Origin: Nitrososphaerota archaeon
Lineage (GTDB): Archaea; Thermoproteota; Nitrososphaeria; Nitrososphaerales; UBA183
Length of the DNA stretch: 16,869 bases
Assembly: GCA_027886925.1 (NCBI GenBank)
Contig: JAPCJN010000029.1
Span: forward strand, 1-16,869
Reading direction: 5' to 3'
The first letter of the stretch is position 1. Every line of letters begins with the position of its first letter. The notes below the pieces were generated by a model. It saw nothing but the letters and a program-made list of their open reading frames with translations. It was not told the origin of the DNA and ran no database searches. A program made the translations under genes and the position numbers. Shown here piece by piece: positions 6,513-13,659 of the stretch.

Positions 6513-7057
6513 TCTATCTTCATCTCGACGGGTTTGGACTTGCCCGATGTCTTTCCCTTCTCGATGTAGGTCCGGCGCCCCCAGGCGACGTCCACTTTGC
6601 CCACGAGCTTGTGTGTGCCTCTGCCCAGCGACTTGGCGGGGATGTCGAACCTCTTCACCACATCGAGGAACTTCGTGCGCGCGTCCTCGACGCTGAGCGG
6701 TATTTGCGGGGCGCTACCGTCCTCGTGGACGATCGCCGCCCAGACCCTGTAGGGGAGGTCCGGGTCCCTGCTCCAGTAGAACCTGGCCCTCCTGACCTCC
6801 CTCCCCGTGGTGGCGAGCTCCTTTCCCGCCGCGACAGAGCAATCCATCATGAGCCTCACTAGCTTGTCGTTGTCCTCCCACGCCATGGTCCAGACGTTAG
6901 GAGTGAACGACTCCCTGAGTCCTCCGACGACCCGGAACCCGAGCGTGACTCCCACCTTCTCATCCAATGAGACGACGCTCTTGTCCAGGATCAAACTCAC
7001 TTCGGCGAGGACCGTCTTCGCCCACGAATACTCGCCGCGCCTATCCATCAGTGACAT
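6509..7057 (-). CDS. Conserved-looking protein of unknown function coupled to osmC
   Basis: 182 residues, family not recognised. There is no signal peptide, membrane helix or cysteine-based metal motif. The alternating hydrophobic pattern in the N-terminal half (VLAEVSLILDKSVVSLDEKV) and near the C terminus (THKLVGKVDVAWG) suggests a beta-sandwich. The middle is mixed (RRARFYWSRDPDLPYRVWAAI). The C terminus is Lys-rich (YIEKGKTSGKSKPVEMKIE). The ATG at 7057 is preferred; an in-frame ATG at 7048 is possible. A TATA box lies 29 bases upstream. The stop overlaps the OsmC start by four bases, so they form a two-gene operon and may act in the same stress response, which is inference. Confidence 0.78.
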   Translation of the reverse strand: MSLMDRRGEYSWAKTVLAEVSLILDKSVVSLDEKVGVTLGFRVVGGLRESFTPNVWTMAWEDNDKLVRLMMDCSVAAGKELATTGREVRRARFYWSRDPDLPYRVWAAIVHEDGSAPQIPLSVEDARTKFLDVVKRFDIPAKSLGRGTHKLVGKVDVAWGRRTYIEKGKTSGKSKPVEMKIE

Positions 7058-7081
7058 AACGGGAAGACGTGCCTTCTTTCC

Positions 7082-7092
7082 TGATTATAAGC
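7082..7092 (-). promoter_or_regulatory. TATA box for the unknown-osmC operon
   Basis: The minus strand reads GCTTATAATCA, centred about 29-30 bases upstream of the ATG at 7057. This predicts a leaderless or nearly leaderless mRNA. Confidence 0.6.
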
Positions 7093-7223
7093 CTGAACTC
7101 GAAGGGCTCTGGTAACTTCTCTGGAGGTCATTCGTGACACGACTCCTCGGTGCTAACCGACTGGAGACGGGAGGATTCGGAAGGGCTATTTCCGGGATAG
7201 TTACCGGAGCCACTCGAAGAAAT

Positions 7224-7232
7224 GCCTATAAG
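7224..7232 (+). promoter_or_regulatory. TATA box for the VIT-type transporter
   Basis: GCCTATAAG ends 32 bases before the ATG at 7264. It overlaps a possible earlier in-frame ATG at 7222, which argues that 7264 is the real start. Just upstream, TCCGG (7191-7195) and CCGGA (7204-7208) form a small inverted repeat that could be an operator. Confidence 0.55.
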
Positions 7233-7263
7233 GTCTCAGAGGCTTCTGCGCGAGGGTCCCCGC

Positions 7264-8055
7264 ATGGAAGAAGAGCGCGAGGTCGGAGCGGGAGTCCCTT
7301 CTTTAGCTTTGACCGGCGAGAACAACCCGCAACAGGCCCAAAAGCCGTTCACCCACGAGGCATACGTCGAGAGGCACGCCCACATAGGGGGTAGAGGCCT
7401 GATTTCAGCGTCCGCTCTAGGCCTTGCCGATGGCCTCGTGACGAACCTCGCTTTCCTCACAGGGTTCAGCGGAGCCGTGGCGAGCATCGACCTGATACGG
7501 TTCGCGGGCGTGGCTGCGATGCTGGCCGGCAGCGTCTCGATGTTCTTCGGAGGGATCTTGAGCGCGCGGTCCGACCAAGACCTCTTCAAGGCGGACTCGA
7601 ACAGGGAGGCCTACGAAATCGAGAACGAGCGGGACGAGGAGACATGGGAGCTCAAGCGGATCTACGTGGAGAAAGGCCTGACGGAGGAGGAGGCCGAGAT
7701 GGTGGTTGCGAGGCTGGCGGATAACAAGGAGAAGTTCCTCGAAGACATGCTCGCGAACGAGGTGCACATCCACCGGGACAGTCTCCAGAACCCCTACGTC
7801 CTCGGGGCGGTCATAGGCCTCTCGTTTCTAGTAGGCGCCGTCGTGCCCCTGGTCCCATTCTACGTCTTCCCCGCGAAGCCCTACTCGGTCGTCGCCTCGG
7901 TCGCCGCGTCTCTTGTCTTCCTCTTCGCGGCCGGGGAGTGGAAGGGTCGCATCGTCAAAAGGAGACCATGGAGGAGCGGGCTCGAGACATTGCTGATTGG
8001 GGCCAGCGCGGCCGGGATCCTGTACGTCATCGGCAGCTTCTTCGTGTTCGTCTAG
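7264..8055 (+). CDS. VIT/CCC1-family iron or manganese transporter
   Basis: 263 residues from the ATG at 7264. The VIT family moves Fe2+ or Mn2+ across a membrane, usually with proton exchange. Five hydrophobic helices can be placed at about 46-68, 76-100, 177-199, 207-225 and 238-262. The signatures are GLADGLVTNLA (53-63) and GSVSMFFGGILSARSDQDLF (89-108). D56 and M93 have the same 37-residue spacing as the metal-path Asp and Met of plant VIT1. Between helices 2 and 3 lies a Glu-rich cytoplasmic metal-binding domain (about 112-170, EIENERDEETWELKR...), as in the eukaryotic VITs. An in-frame ATG at 7222 lies in the TATA box and is rejected. The stop overlaps that of the convergent M20 gene. 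The metal itself cannot be told from sequence. Confidence 0.9.
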   Translation: MEEEREVGAGVPSLALTGENNPQQAQKPFTHEAYVERHAHIGGRGLISASALGLADGLVTNLAFLTGFSGAVASIDLIRFAGVAAMLAGSVSMFFGGILSARSDQDLFKADSNREAYEIENERDEETWELKRIYVEKGLTEEEAEMVVARLADNKEKFLEDMLANEVHIHRDSLQNPYVLGAVIGLSFLVGAVVPLVPFYVFPAKPYSVVASVAASLVFLFAAGEWKGRIVKRRPWRSGLETLLIGASAAGILYVIGSFFVFV

Positions 8056-9182
8056 CCGCGGCAGACCGATTCGATCATCTTCGTGTAGACCGAAAGCGCC
8101 CTCTTCGCCTCCCCGATGTCCACAAATTCGTCGACCGCATGGGCCTGCTCTACATCCCCCGGACCTAGCACGATCGAGGGGACTCCGTAGTCGGTGTAGA
8201 GGGCCGCCTCGGTGCCGTAAGCGGCGATCTCCGATTTTGAACCCGTGAGCGACTCTGCAAGCTTCACCAGCGGATGCCTCGAGGGGATCTTCAACGCTGA
8301 GGTGTCATACTTGAGTTCGACTTTAGCATCGAATTCCTCGTCCTTGGTTTTCAGCGAAGAGACGATGGAATTGAGGTGTCTTTCGATGAACGCGGCGTCC
8401 TGCCTTGGGACCCACCTGGTGTCGATCGTAAGATAACAGGATTCGGGTATCACGTTGCTCTTGCTGCCGCCTTGGATTACCGTGGGGGTCGCGATCGTTT
8501 TCCCAAGCTCCCTGTCGGGGAGGCGGCCGAGAGCGGCCCTGGATGACGAAAGCTCTTCGATGAACCTCGAGCATTTCTCTATCGCATTGACGCCGAGTCT
8601 TGGGTTGCTGGCGTGACCGCTCCTGCCATTGAAACGGACCACGAATGTCGCCAGTCCTTTGTGCGCCCTTACAGGCCTCATTCCAGTGGGCTCGCCGAGG
8701 ACGCCGAAGAGAGCCGGGCGCAACTTCTTCCGCCTCAAGAGGCTCTTCAGCCCGTCGAACCCCACCTCTTCTCCGGCGGTCGCCACAAAGGTCAGGCCCC
8801 GTCTCATCCTCGTGGCGTCTCCCTTGGTGGCCTCAACGGCTTTGAGGATGGCCGCCAGGCCGGTCTTCATGTCTGCTGCCCCTCGCCCGTAGAGCAGACC
8901 TTCCCTCTCCTGGGCGTCGTAGGGCGGGGAAGACCACTCTGATTCGTCACCGGCAGGGACGACGTCCATATGTCCGCCGAGGAGGAGGCCCGGCTCTCTC
9001 GGGCCCAGCGCGGCGATGAGGTTCGCCCTGCCGGGTTCGAACCTGTCCACGTTCACTGTCATCCCTTCGATGTGGAGGTCGGCGAGAAAGTCTTGGATGA
9101 ACCGTGCGCACGCCTCTTCGTTCCCCGGAGGCGTTTCAGTCCTGAACGAGATAAGCGACTTCGCGACGTCGACGAGTTCCAA
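8052..9182 (-). CDS. M20-family metallohydrolase (ArgE/DapE type deacylase or peptidase)
   Basis: 376 residues, full ArgE/DapE length. These two-zinc enzymes remove acyl groups from amino acids or cut short peptides. Metal ligands and catalytic residues are all visible: H71 and D73 in GGHMDVVPA, D104 in GRGAADMKTG, E138 and E139 in AGEEVG, E164 in LGEPTG, and H348 in EQAHAVDEF. The lid or dimer domain (about 175-290) has RSGHASNPRLG with H190. The gene could be acetylornithine deacetylase, succinyl-diaminopimelate desuccinylase or a LysW-type hydrolase; no biosynthetic neighbours decide this. The start is a TTG at 9182 (LELVDVAKSLISF); no in-frame ATG lies close upstream. A weak TATA-like CAATAAC about 34 bases upstream on the minus strand supports it. 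Confidence 0.9.
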   Translation of the reverse strand: MELVDVAKSLISFRTETPPGNEEACARFIQDFLADLHIEGMTVNVDRFEPGRANLIAALGPREPGLLLGGHMDVVPAGDESEWSSPPYDAQEREGLLYGRGAADMKTGLAAILKAVEATKGDATRMRRGLTFVATAGEEVGFDGLKSLLRRKKLRPALFGVLGEPTGMRPVRAHKGLATFVVRFNGRSGHASNPRLGVNAIEKCSRFIEELSSSRAALGRLPDRELGKTIATPTVIQGGSKSNVIPESCYLTIDTRWVPRQDAAFIERHLNSIVSSLKTKDEEFDAKVELKYDTSALKIPSRHPLVKLAESLTGSKSEIAAYGTEAALYTDYGVPSIVLGPGDVEQAHAVDEFVDIGEAKRALSVYTKMIESVCRG

Positions 9183-9241
9183 GGATGCGCGCGTCAGTCC
9201 GGGGGAGTGCAGTTGTTATTGCTTGCTTTCTCATGCAGCAA

Positions 9242-9250
9242 GGTTATAGC
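9242..9250 (+). promoter_or_regulatory. TATA box for the ABC ATPase
   Basis: GGTTATAGC centred about 26 bases upstream of the GTG at 9272. It lies inside a longer open frame that starts at 9185, so translation from 9185 is unlikely and a leaderless mRNA beginning at 9272 is expected. Confidence 0.55.
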
Positions 9251-9271
9251 GGAAGCGAGGACGGTTCTCCT

Positions 9272-10090
9272 GTGGTCAGACGGCCCGCTGTCGTTGCTCT
9301 CTCCGATGTGAGCCTGGAGCTCGACGGAAAGAAGGTCCTTGACAAGGTGAACTGGAGGGTGCTGCGAGGCGAGAACTGGGTCATCATCGGCCCCAATGGC
9401 GCGGGAAAGACCAGCCTCCTGAGCATCATCAACGGATACAGGTGGCCTTCGAGCGGGACCGTCTCTGTCCTCGGAAGGAGGTTTGGGGACGCGGACCTCC
9501 GCGAGCTGAGGACGGAGGCAGGGCTGGTGAGCGCCTTTCTCGATTCGATGATTCCGGGGAACGAGAAGGTCATCGACCTTGTGATCAGCGGGAAGTTCGG
9601 CTCGACGAGACTATGGGGGAAGAGGACGGCGCGCGACATCGCGGTCGCCGAAGCAACGCTCAAGACAGCAGGATACGTCGAGGGCTTGCACAAGAAGGTC
9701 AGAGAGCTGTCGCAAGGCGAGAGGCAGAAGGTCGCGATCGCGAGGGCACTCATGGCGAGGCCGAAGATGCTCATCCTCGACGAGCCCCTTGAAGGGATGG
9801 ACCTCCCCGCGAGGGAGAGCTTCCTCGACGGCCTCGAACGTCTCCTCTCAAAGGGCGGGACGTCGTTCGTAGAGGTGACCCACAGGACCGAGGACATCCC
9901 TCCCGGGTTCACCCACGCCCTTCTGTTGAGAGAGGGGAGGGTCGTCGCTTCCGGCCGGTTGGCGAAGACGTTGACGAGCGAAAACTTGACGGCGTGCCTG
10001 GGGATCGGCGTCGATTTGAAGCGCTGGCGAGGGAGGTACTACATGGCTGTGAGGAAGGGCCCGGCTCGGCGACCGCCGCCTGTCAGATGA
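9272..10090 (+). CDS. Stand-alone ABC ATPase of the ModF/YlmA type
   Basis: 272 residues from the GTG at 9272. It has one nucleotide-binding domain: Walker A GPNGAGKT (40-47), signature LSQGE (146-150), Walker B MLILDEP (166-172, D170 and E171), and His switch H204 in EVTHRTED. The stretch RGENWVIIGPNGAGKTSLL, then INGYRWPSSGTVSVLGRRFG, and the absence of a normal Q-loop Gln (LVSAFLDSM, 85-93) resemble the ModF/YlmA group, which often lacks a permease next door. No transmembrane gene is beside it here. A role in metal or molybdate transport or in regulation is only a family guess. The open frame extends to 9185, but the TATA box at 9242-9250 and the first conserved strand support 9272. Confidence 0.88.
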   Translation: MVRRPAVVALSDVSLELDGKKVLDKVNWRVLRGENWVIIGPNGAGKTSLLSIINGYRWPSSGTVSVLGRRFGDADLRELRTEAGLVSAFLDSMIPGNEKVIDLVISGKFGSTRLWGKRTARDIAVAEATLKTAGYVEGLHKKVRELSQGERQKVAIARALMARPKMLILDEPLEGMDLPARESFLDGLERLLSKGGTSFVEVTHRTEDIPPGFTHALLLREGRVVASGRLAKTLTSENLTACLGIGVDLKRWRGRYYMAVRKGPARRPPPVR

Positions 10091-10104
10091 GACCGTCATC
10101 GATG

Positions 10105-10115
10105 CTCTTTTATCC
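10105..10115 (+). promoter_or_regulatory. TATA-like element for the PAC2 gene
   Basis: CTCTTTTATCC lies 30-40 bases upstream of the ATG at 10145, in the 54-base gap after the ABC ATPase. The match is moderate. Confidence 0.4.
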
Positions 10116-10144
10116 GACTCTGTCGGTCACTCGATCGGAATCGC

Positions 10145-10894
10145 ATGTGGGAAAGGCTTGACGTGGACGAGTCGCCAGACGTGACGGACGGCGTCCTTCT
10201 AATATCTCTCTCGACGATGGCCCCACAGTACAAGGCCCTCTATTCTCACGCCCGAGAGCTCTCCAAGTACATGCTGCGCAAAATGGATTTCAAGAGGTTT
10301 GCCACGCTTTACTCGTCTTCTCTTCCTCCTGCAGTGTCCATCGGCGACGACGGCCTGGCGATGCTTCATTCAAACAGCTTCTACTTGCACGAGGGCAAGA
10401 GACCCATCGTCATGTTGGCTGGCGACGGCTCTCCGTTTGACGACCAGCAACAGTATGCCCACAGGGCCTTGTCTTTTGCCCAACAGCTCGGCACGACTAG
10501 TGTCGTGTCAATAGGTGCGAGATGGGCGGACTCTCCCCTCTCCCCGAGCTCACCTCCAAGGCCGGTGGGGTTCGCCTCGACCCCAGAAGGCGTGAAGGAG
10601 CTCGAGGGATACGGCGTGACGATCACCAAGAGCGAGCCCGGGCCTTTCTTCCCGAACCTCGTCGTCGGAATGGCGGAGAGCTACGGGATGAGAGGATACA
10701 AGCTTGGAGTCGACCACGGCGAACCGAGACCCCATCCGAGGTCGCTTGTCCAGATCCTTGGCATCCTCATGAAGATGCTCGATTTCGAGATCGAGGTCAA
10801 GGAGCTCGAGGCCCAGGCGACGGAGGTGAAGGCCCTGGAATCCCAGGACGGTTTGCCCGAGGTTAGGCGCGAGCGCCGCGGGATCTATGGATAG
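10145..10894 (+). CDS. PAC2-family protein (archaeal proteasome-assembly-chaperone homologue)
   Basis: 249 residues. PAC2-domain proteins in eukaryotes chaperone 20S proteasome assembly; archaeal homologues such as PbaB bind the 20S ring or have unknown clients. The alpha/beta core is seen in VLLISLSTMAPQYKALY, then RPIVMLAGDGSPFDDQQQ, TTSVVSIGARWADSP, and the conserved end EPRPHPRSLVQILGILMKML. The C-terminal tail (about 220-249) is charged and helical (EIEVKELEAQATEVKALESQ). It does not end in an HbYX proteasome-binding tail. The ATG start is preceded by a TATA-like box. Neighbours are unrelated housekeeping genes, so it is probably a single transcription unit. Confidence 0.85.
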   Translation: MWERLDVDESPDVTDGVLLISLSTMAPQYKALYSHARELSKYMLRKMDFKRFATLYSSSLPPAVSIGDDGLAMLHSNSFYLHEGKRPIVMLAGDGSPFDDQQQYAHRALSFAQQLGTTSVVSIGARWADSPLSPSSPPRPVGFASTPEGVKELEGYGVTITKSEPGPFFPNLVVGMAESYGMRGYKLGVDHGEPRPHPRSLVQILGILMKMLDFEIEVKELEAQATEVKALESQDGLPEVRRERRGIYG

Positions 10895-10953
10895 ACAGAC
10901 GGATTACATGAACCGTGTGAGGAGAGGGCAGGGACTCGGTTTGGTCGCAAACT

Positions 10954-10964
10954 CATAAATAACC
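10954..10964 (+). promoter_or_regulatory. TATA box for the MIP18/SufT gene
   Basis: CATAAATAACC, centred about 29 bases upstream of the ATG at 10987, in the 92-base gap after the PAC2 gene. One of the best TATA matches in the window. Confidence 0.65.
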
Positions 10965-10986
10965 CGATTGACCCCAAATCTCCCGT

Positions 10987-11331
10987 ATGTCATCTACGGA
11001 AGAGGTTGATTTGAAGGAAGTTCAGCGTCAGCTCGCGAAGGTCGTCGACCCTGAAATTGGCGTGCCTGTAGTCGAGATGAACCTGATCGACAAGCTTGTC
11101 GTTCAAGACGGGATTGTAAGCATCGACTATCACGCGACGACCCCGTATTGCCCCCCGATCTTCGCGCTCAAGATATCCCAAGACATGAAGAGTTCCGCCA
11201 TGGGCGTGAAGGGCGTGAAGGATGTGAAGGTCATGGTGACCGGGCACTACCTTGCGGACGCAGTCAACAAACAGGTCAACAAGCCCCAGAACCAGCAGCC
11301 GCCCGCGCCTGCCGCTACCCCGACCGGCTGA
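10987..11331 (+). CDS. MIP18/SufT-type Fe-S assembly factor (DUF59)
   Basis: 114 residues. DUF59 proteins help mature iron-sulfur proteins; eukaryotic CIA2/MIP18 and bacterial SufT are examples, and the domain is also found in PaaD. The hallmark stretch DPEIGVPVVEMNLIDKL lies at 21-37, and the conserved Cys is C55 in ATTPYCPPIF. A small helix-strand region (GVKGVKDVKVMVTGHY) completes the domain. The tail from about residue 95 is Gln/Pro/Ala-rich and likely disordered. It has its own strong TATA box. The small gene at 11381 follows after 49 bases without a visible promoter and may be co-transcribed. Confidence 0.92.
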   Translation: MSSTEEVDLKEVQRQLAKVVDPEIGVPVVEMNLIDKLVVQDGIVSIDYHATTPYCPPIFALKISQDMKSSAMGVKGVKDVKVMVTGHYLADAVNKQVNKPQNQQPPAPAATPTG

Positions 11332-11380
11332 GCACTCGGCTCGCGGGTGGGTGGGACTCCTCGTTCCTGTTCGCGACGCC

Positions 11381-11704
11381 ATGCCGGAGCCTGAGGTCGG
11401 GCGTAGAGCGGTCGAGCTAGACGCCGCATTCGCGGCTGTCGTCGCATCTGCCGAGGGGCTCATTCGCGGAGACTCTGCCGACAAAGACAGGTGCCTGGAG
11501 GAGATTTTCGTGCTGAACAACGTGATCGGAAGGCTCGCTCGAGAGCACCCTAGGATGATGCGCCAGCTAAAAGAGCTCCAGGGCTGCGTGAACCTGATAA
11601 CGGTCGGCGTCAAGAACGCGAAGGCGGAAGACATCAGAGCGGGGATCGCGCTGACAAGGGAATCCATCGATTCCCTGAAAGGAGGATTCCCCTTAGGTTC
11701 ATAG
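11381..11704 (+). CDS. Small helical protein of unknown function
   Basis: 107 residues from the ATG at 11381; a GTG at 11351 would add ten residues. Family not recognised. The sequence is almost entirely helix-forming with regular hydrophobic spacing (AVELDAAFAAVVASAEGLI, then LEEIFVLNNVIGRLAREH, LKELQGCVNLITVGVKNA, and DIRAGIALTRESIDSLKGG). This suggests a four-helix bundle or a coiled-coil partner, cytosolic, with a single Cys. No catalytic motif is seen. It sits between the Fe-S assembly factor and the DUF151 gene and probably shares the former's transcript. It has the window's usual codon use and a plausible amino acid composition, so it looks like a real gene. Confidence 0.65.
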   Translation: MPEPEVGRRAVELDAAFAAVVASAEGLIRGDSADKDRCLEEIFVLNNVIGRLAREHPRMMRQLKELQGCVNLITVGVKNAKAEDIRAGIALTRESIDSLKGGFPLGS

Positions 11705-11705
11705 G

Positions 11706-11717
11706 ATTTATTTATTA
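11706..11717 (+). promoter_or_regulatory. TATA box for the DUF151 gene
   Basis: ATTTATTTATTA, centred about 29 bases before the ATG at 11741, right after the previous gene's stop. The AT-rich run contrasts sharply with the GC-rich surroundings. This predicts a leaderless mRNA. Confidence 0.65.
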
Positions 11718-11740
11718 GAAACCACGCGCCATCGTTGGCT

Positions 11741-12151
11741 ATGGCAGAAACGAAAGTCAGTGACTTCGTTCCAGTCAAAGTTGCCGAGGTAGGGTTCGCT
11801 GACGAGAACGGCCTCGAGGGCCTTGTGCTTCTGAAGGCAATCAGCGAAGAGACTTTCACGATGCGCGCGTTCTCAGGCGAGACGGCGATGCACATGTCCA
11901 GGTTCGAGAAGGGCGACAGGTCGTCGATCCCGTCGGTCTACAACATAATCGAAGAGTTCGCCGAGAAAGAAGGCCTCCATCTTGCGGGCATCGAAGTCTA
12001 TCCCTCTGGCAACGTGCTGAGGTCCGACCTCCAGTTCGTGGGGAGAGGGAAGGACCTGCTCCTGAGGGGCTACCGAGCCTCGGACGCGATTGCCATCGCC
12101 CTGTTCTACGACGCGCCTATCCTGCTACACCGCTCGCTCCTCGCGCTCTGA
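11741..12151 (+). CDS. Bifunctional-nuclease-domain protein (DUF151)
   Basis: 136 residues from the ATG at 11741. The domain (BFN/DUF151) was named for plant proteins with DNase and RNase activity; most prokaryotic members have no proven function. Seen here: the N-terminal segment GLVLLKAISEETFTMRAFSG (28-46), a central helix SVYNIIEEFAEKEGL (65-79), VYPSGNVLRSDLQF (86-99), and the family's C-terminal hallmark RASDAIAIALFYDAPILLH (112-130). The length fits a single-domain member with no UVR extension. An in-frame TTG at 11735 is rejected in favour of the ATG with a TATA box 29 bases upstream. The gene stands alone transcriptionally. Confidence 0.85.
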   Translation: MAETKVSDFVPVKVAEVGFADENGLEGLVLLKAISEETFTMRAFSGETAMHMSRFEKGDRSSIPSVYNIIEEFAEKEGLHLAGIEVYPSGNVLRSDLQFVGRGKDLLLRGYRASDAIAIALFYDAPILLHRSLLAL

Positions 12152-12154
12152 AGA

Positions 12155-12165
12155 AAGTTAAAAAC
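12155..12165 (+). promoter_or_regulatory. TATA-like box for the 119-residue unknown gene
   Basis: AAGTTAAAAAC, centred about 35 bases before the TTG at 12195. It supports a separate transcription unit with a short leader. Confidence 0.5.
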
Positions 12166-12194
12166 GCGTCCTTGCGTGGACGTCACCGCCGGTC

Positions 12195-12554
12195 TTGGTC
12201 AAAGTCACGTTCAAGCCTTACGAGGAGCTGATAGTCCACGAGTATCAAAGGTTCAACCTCGAGGACCTCATCAGGCTCAGGTGCACTGGCATGCAGGTGG
12301 GGAGCATCGCTCCAAACTTCCAATGGGCCGAAGGATTGGTCATGTGGAGGGAGTCTTTTCCCCAGAACGAAGAGATAACCAAGGAGAACCTCAATGGAAG
12401 GGTCCACTGGTTATGGGTGGGTTACTCGGAGATGTTGGAGTACAAGCCGAGCCTCGGCTACAAGGAGACCAGCGTGACGATTCCCCTGATAGACCTCACC
12501 GACAACCCCGTCTACAGCGCCGCCGCAAGGTGGCTCAAGGAACAGCAGAAATGA
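12195..12554 (+). CDS. Protein of unknown function, 119 residues
   Basis: Starts at a TTG (MVKVTFKPYEELIVHEYQ). Family not recognised. It is rich in aromatic residues, with four Trp in the central and C-terminal part (FQWAEGLVMW, HWLWVGYSEMLEY, ARWLKEQQK). One Cys only, no membrane helix, no signal peptide and no known catalytic motif. The pattern of short strands and turns suggests a compact alpha/beta domain. A TATA-like element upstream and a separate promoter for the next gene make it a single-gene unit. No ATG is available near the N terminus; the next in-frame Met is inside the likely fold, so TTG is the best choice. Confidence 0.72.
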   Translation: MVKVTFKPYEELIVHEYQRFNLEDLIRLRCTGMQVGSIAPNFQWAEGLVMWRESFPQNEEITKENLNGRVHWLWVGYSEMLEYKPSLGYKETSVTIPLIDLTDNPVYSAAARWLKEQQK

Positions 12555-12571
12555 CGTCAGAGCGTCGCAGT

Positions 12572-12581
12572 CCCTTTTAGT
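12572..12581 (+). promoter_or_regulatory. TATA box for the AIR-synthase-related gene
   Basis: CCCTTTTAGT, centred about 26 bases upstream of the TTG at 12603. This is the spacing expected for a leaderless mRNA that begins at the start codon. Confidence 0.5.
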
Positions 12582-12602
12582 GAGCCGACCAAGGTAGAGT
12601 CA

Positions 12603-13631
12603 TTGAGCCTCTCTCTCGGCAAGCTCCCGCCGGATGTGATGAGGCGGTATCTGTTTGGGATGACCGGTGCTAGCTCCGAACGCGTCGTTGTGGCGCCGTC
12701 CCTCGGGCTGGACTTCGGCGTCGTTAGGTTAGGTAAGGCGTCCAAGAAGAAGGAGGAGGAGGGGGGATACCTCATAGTTTCGTCCGACCCTATCACCGGA
12801 GTCCGCGAGAGGGCGGGCGAGTACGCCGTCAACGTGAGTGCCAACGACGTGGCGACGAGCGGGAACAGGCCGGGGTTCATGCAGTCCATCATCCTCCTTC
12901 CCGAAGACGCGTCAGAGAGGGACGTCGGCAAGCTCTCGTCGGCCATGGACCGGGCGGCGAAGAAACTCGGGATATCGATCGTAGGAGGCCACACGGAGCT
13001 CAGCCTAGGACTCCACAGGCCCATCGTCGTCACGACCGCGTTCGCGATCGCCGACTCGTATGTGACAGCGGCCGGGGCGCGCGAGGGCGACGCCGTAATG
13101 ATGACGAAGACGGCGGGGGTGGAGGGGACCGCTATCCTTGGGACCGACCCGGGGCTCAACAAGGACCTGGACGAGGACACCGTCGCGGCGGCATCGAGGT
13201 ATTTCGAGAAGATCAGCGTCGTGGACGAGGCCGTCAGCGCCTATGAGACGGGCGTGGTCCATGCCATGCACGACTGCACAGAGGGAGGGGTGCTGGGGGC
13301 CCTCTACGAGATGGCCACGGCGTCGAAGCTGGGCCTCGACATCGCGGTGAGGCGCATCCCCATCTCGAAGGAGACCCGGAAGATCTGCTCGACCGCCGGC
13401 GTCGACCCGCTCAAACTAATCAGCTCGGGGACGCTCCTGCTCGCCGTGGAGCATGGCGAGGAGGCTCGCGTAGGCGACGCTGTCGCCTCGGCAGGCTCCA
13501 CAGCAACCACCATAGGGAGGTTCACTCGCGGGAAGGTCATCCTCACGAAAGGCCGGTCCAGGGAGGAGCTGACCACTGCCCCGACCGACGAGATCTGGAG
13601 AGTCCACCGGGAGGCCGCCGGAACTTGGTGA
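12603..13631 (+). CDS. AIR-synthase-related protein (HypE/ThiL/PurM superfamily)
   Basis: 342 residues. The superfamily makes ATP-dependent phosphorylated intermediates (PurM, ThiL, SelD, HypE). The N-terminal domain shows SSDPITG (60-66), the nucleotide- and metal-binding stretch NVSANDVATSGNRP (77-90), and VGGHTE (127-132). The C-terminal domain has HDCTEGGVLGALYEMA and DPLKLISSGTLLLAV, which is closest to HypE. However, true HypE ends in a Cys that carries the thiocarboxamide; this protein ends in EAAGTW and has no terminal Cys. No hydrogenase genes are near. It is best named a HypE-like paralogue of unknown substrate; a ThiL-like kinase is less likely. It starts at a TTG 26 bases after a TATA box. 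Confidence 0.85.
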   Translation: MSLSLGKLPPDVMRRYLFGMTGASSERVVVAPSLGLDFGVVRLGKASKKKEEEGGYLIVSSDPITGVRERAGEYAVNVSANDVATSGNRPGFMQSIILLPEDASERDVGKLSSAMDRAAKKLGISIVGGHTELSLGLHRPIVVTTAFAIADSYVTAAGAREGDAVMMTKTAGVEGTAILGTDPGLNKDLDEDTVAAASRYFEKISVVDEAVSAYETGVVHAMHDCTEGGVLGALYEMATASKLGLDIAVRRIPISKETRKICSTAGVDPLKLISSGTLLLAVEHGEEARVGDAVASAGSTATTIGRFTRGKVILTKGRSREELTTAPTDEIWRVHREAAGTW

Positions 13632-13659
13632 CAGACAGAAGGCAGGAACGCAGGACGCA

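Noticed and set aside
7134..7394. + strand frame in the gap before the VIT gene
   Set aside because: Overlaps the TATA box and the N terminus of the transporter; composition is shadow-like.
9185..9271. N-terminal extension of the ABC ATPase from an ATG at 9185
   Set aside because: It covers the TATA box at 9242-9250 and adds a non-conserved stretch before the first strand; GTG 9272 is better.
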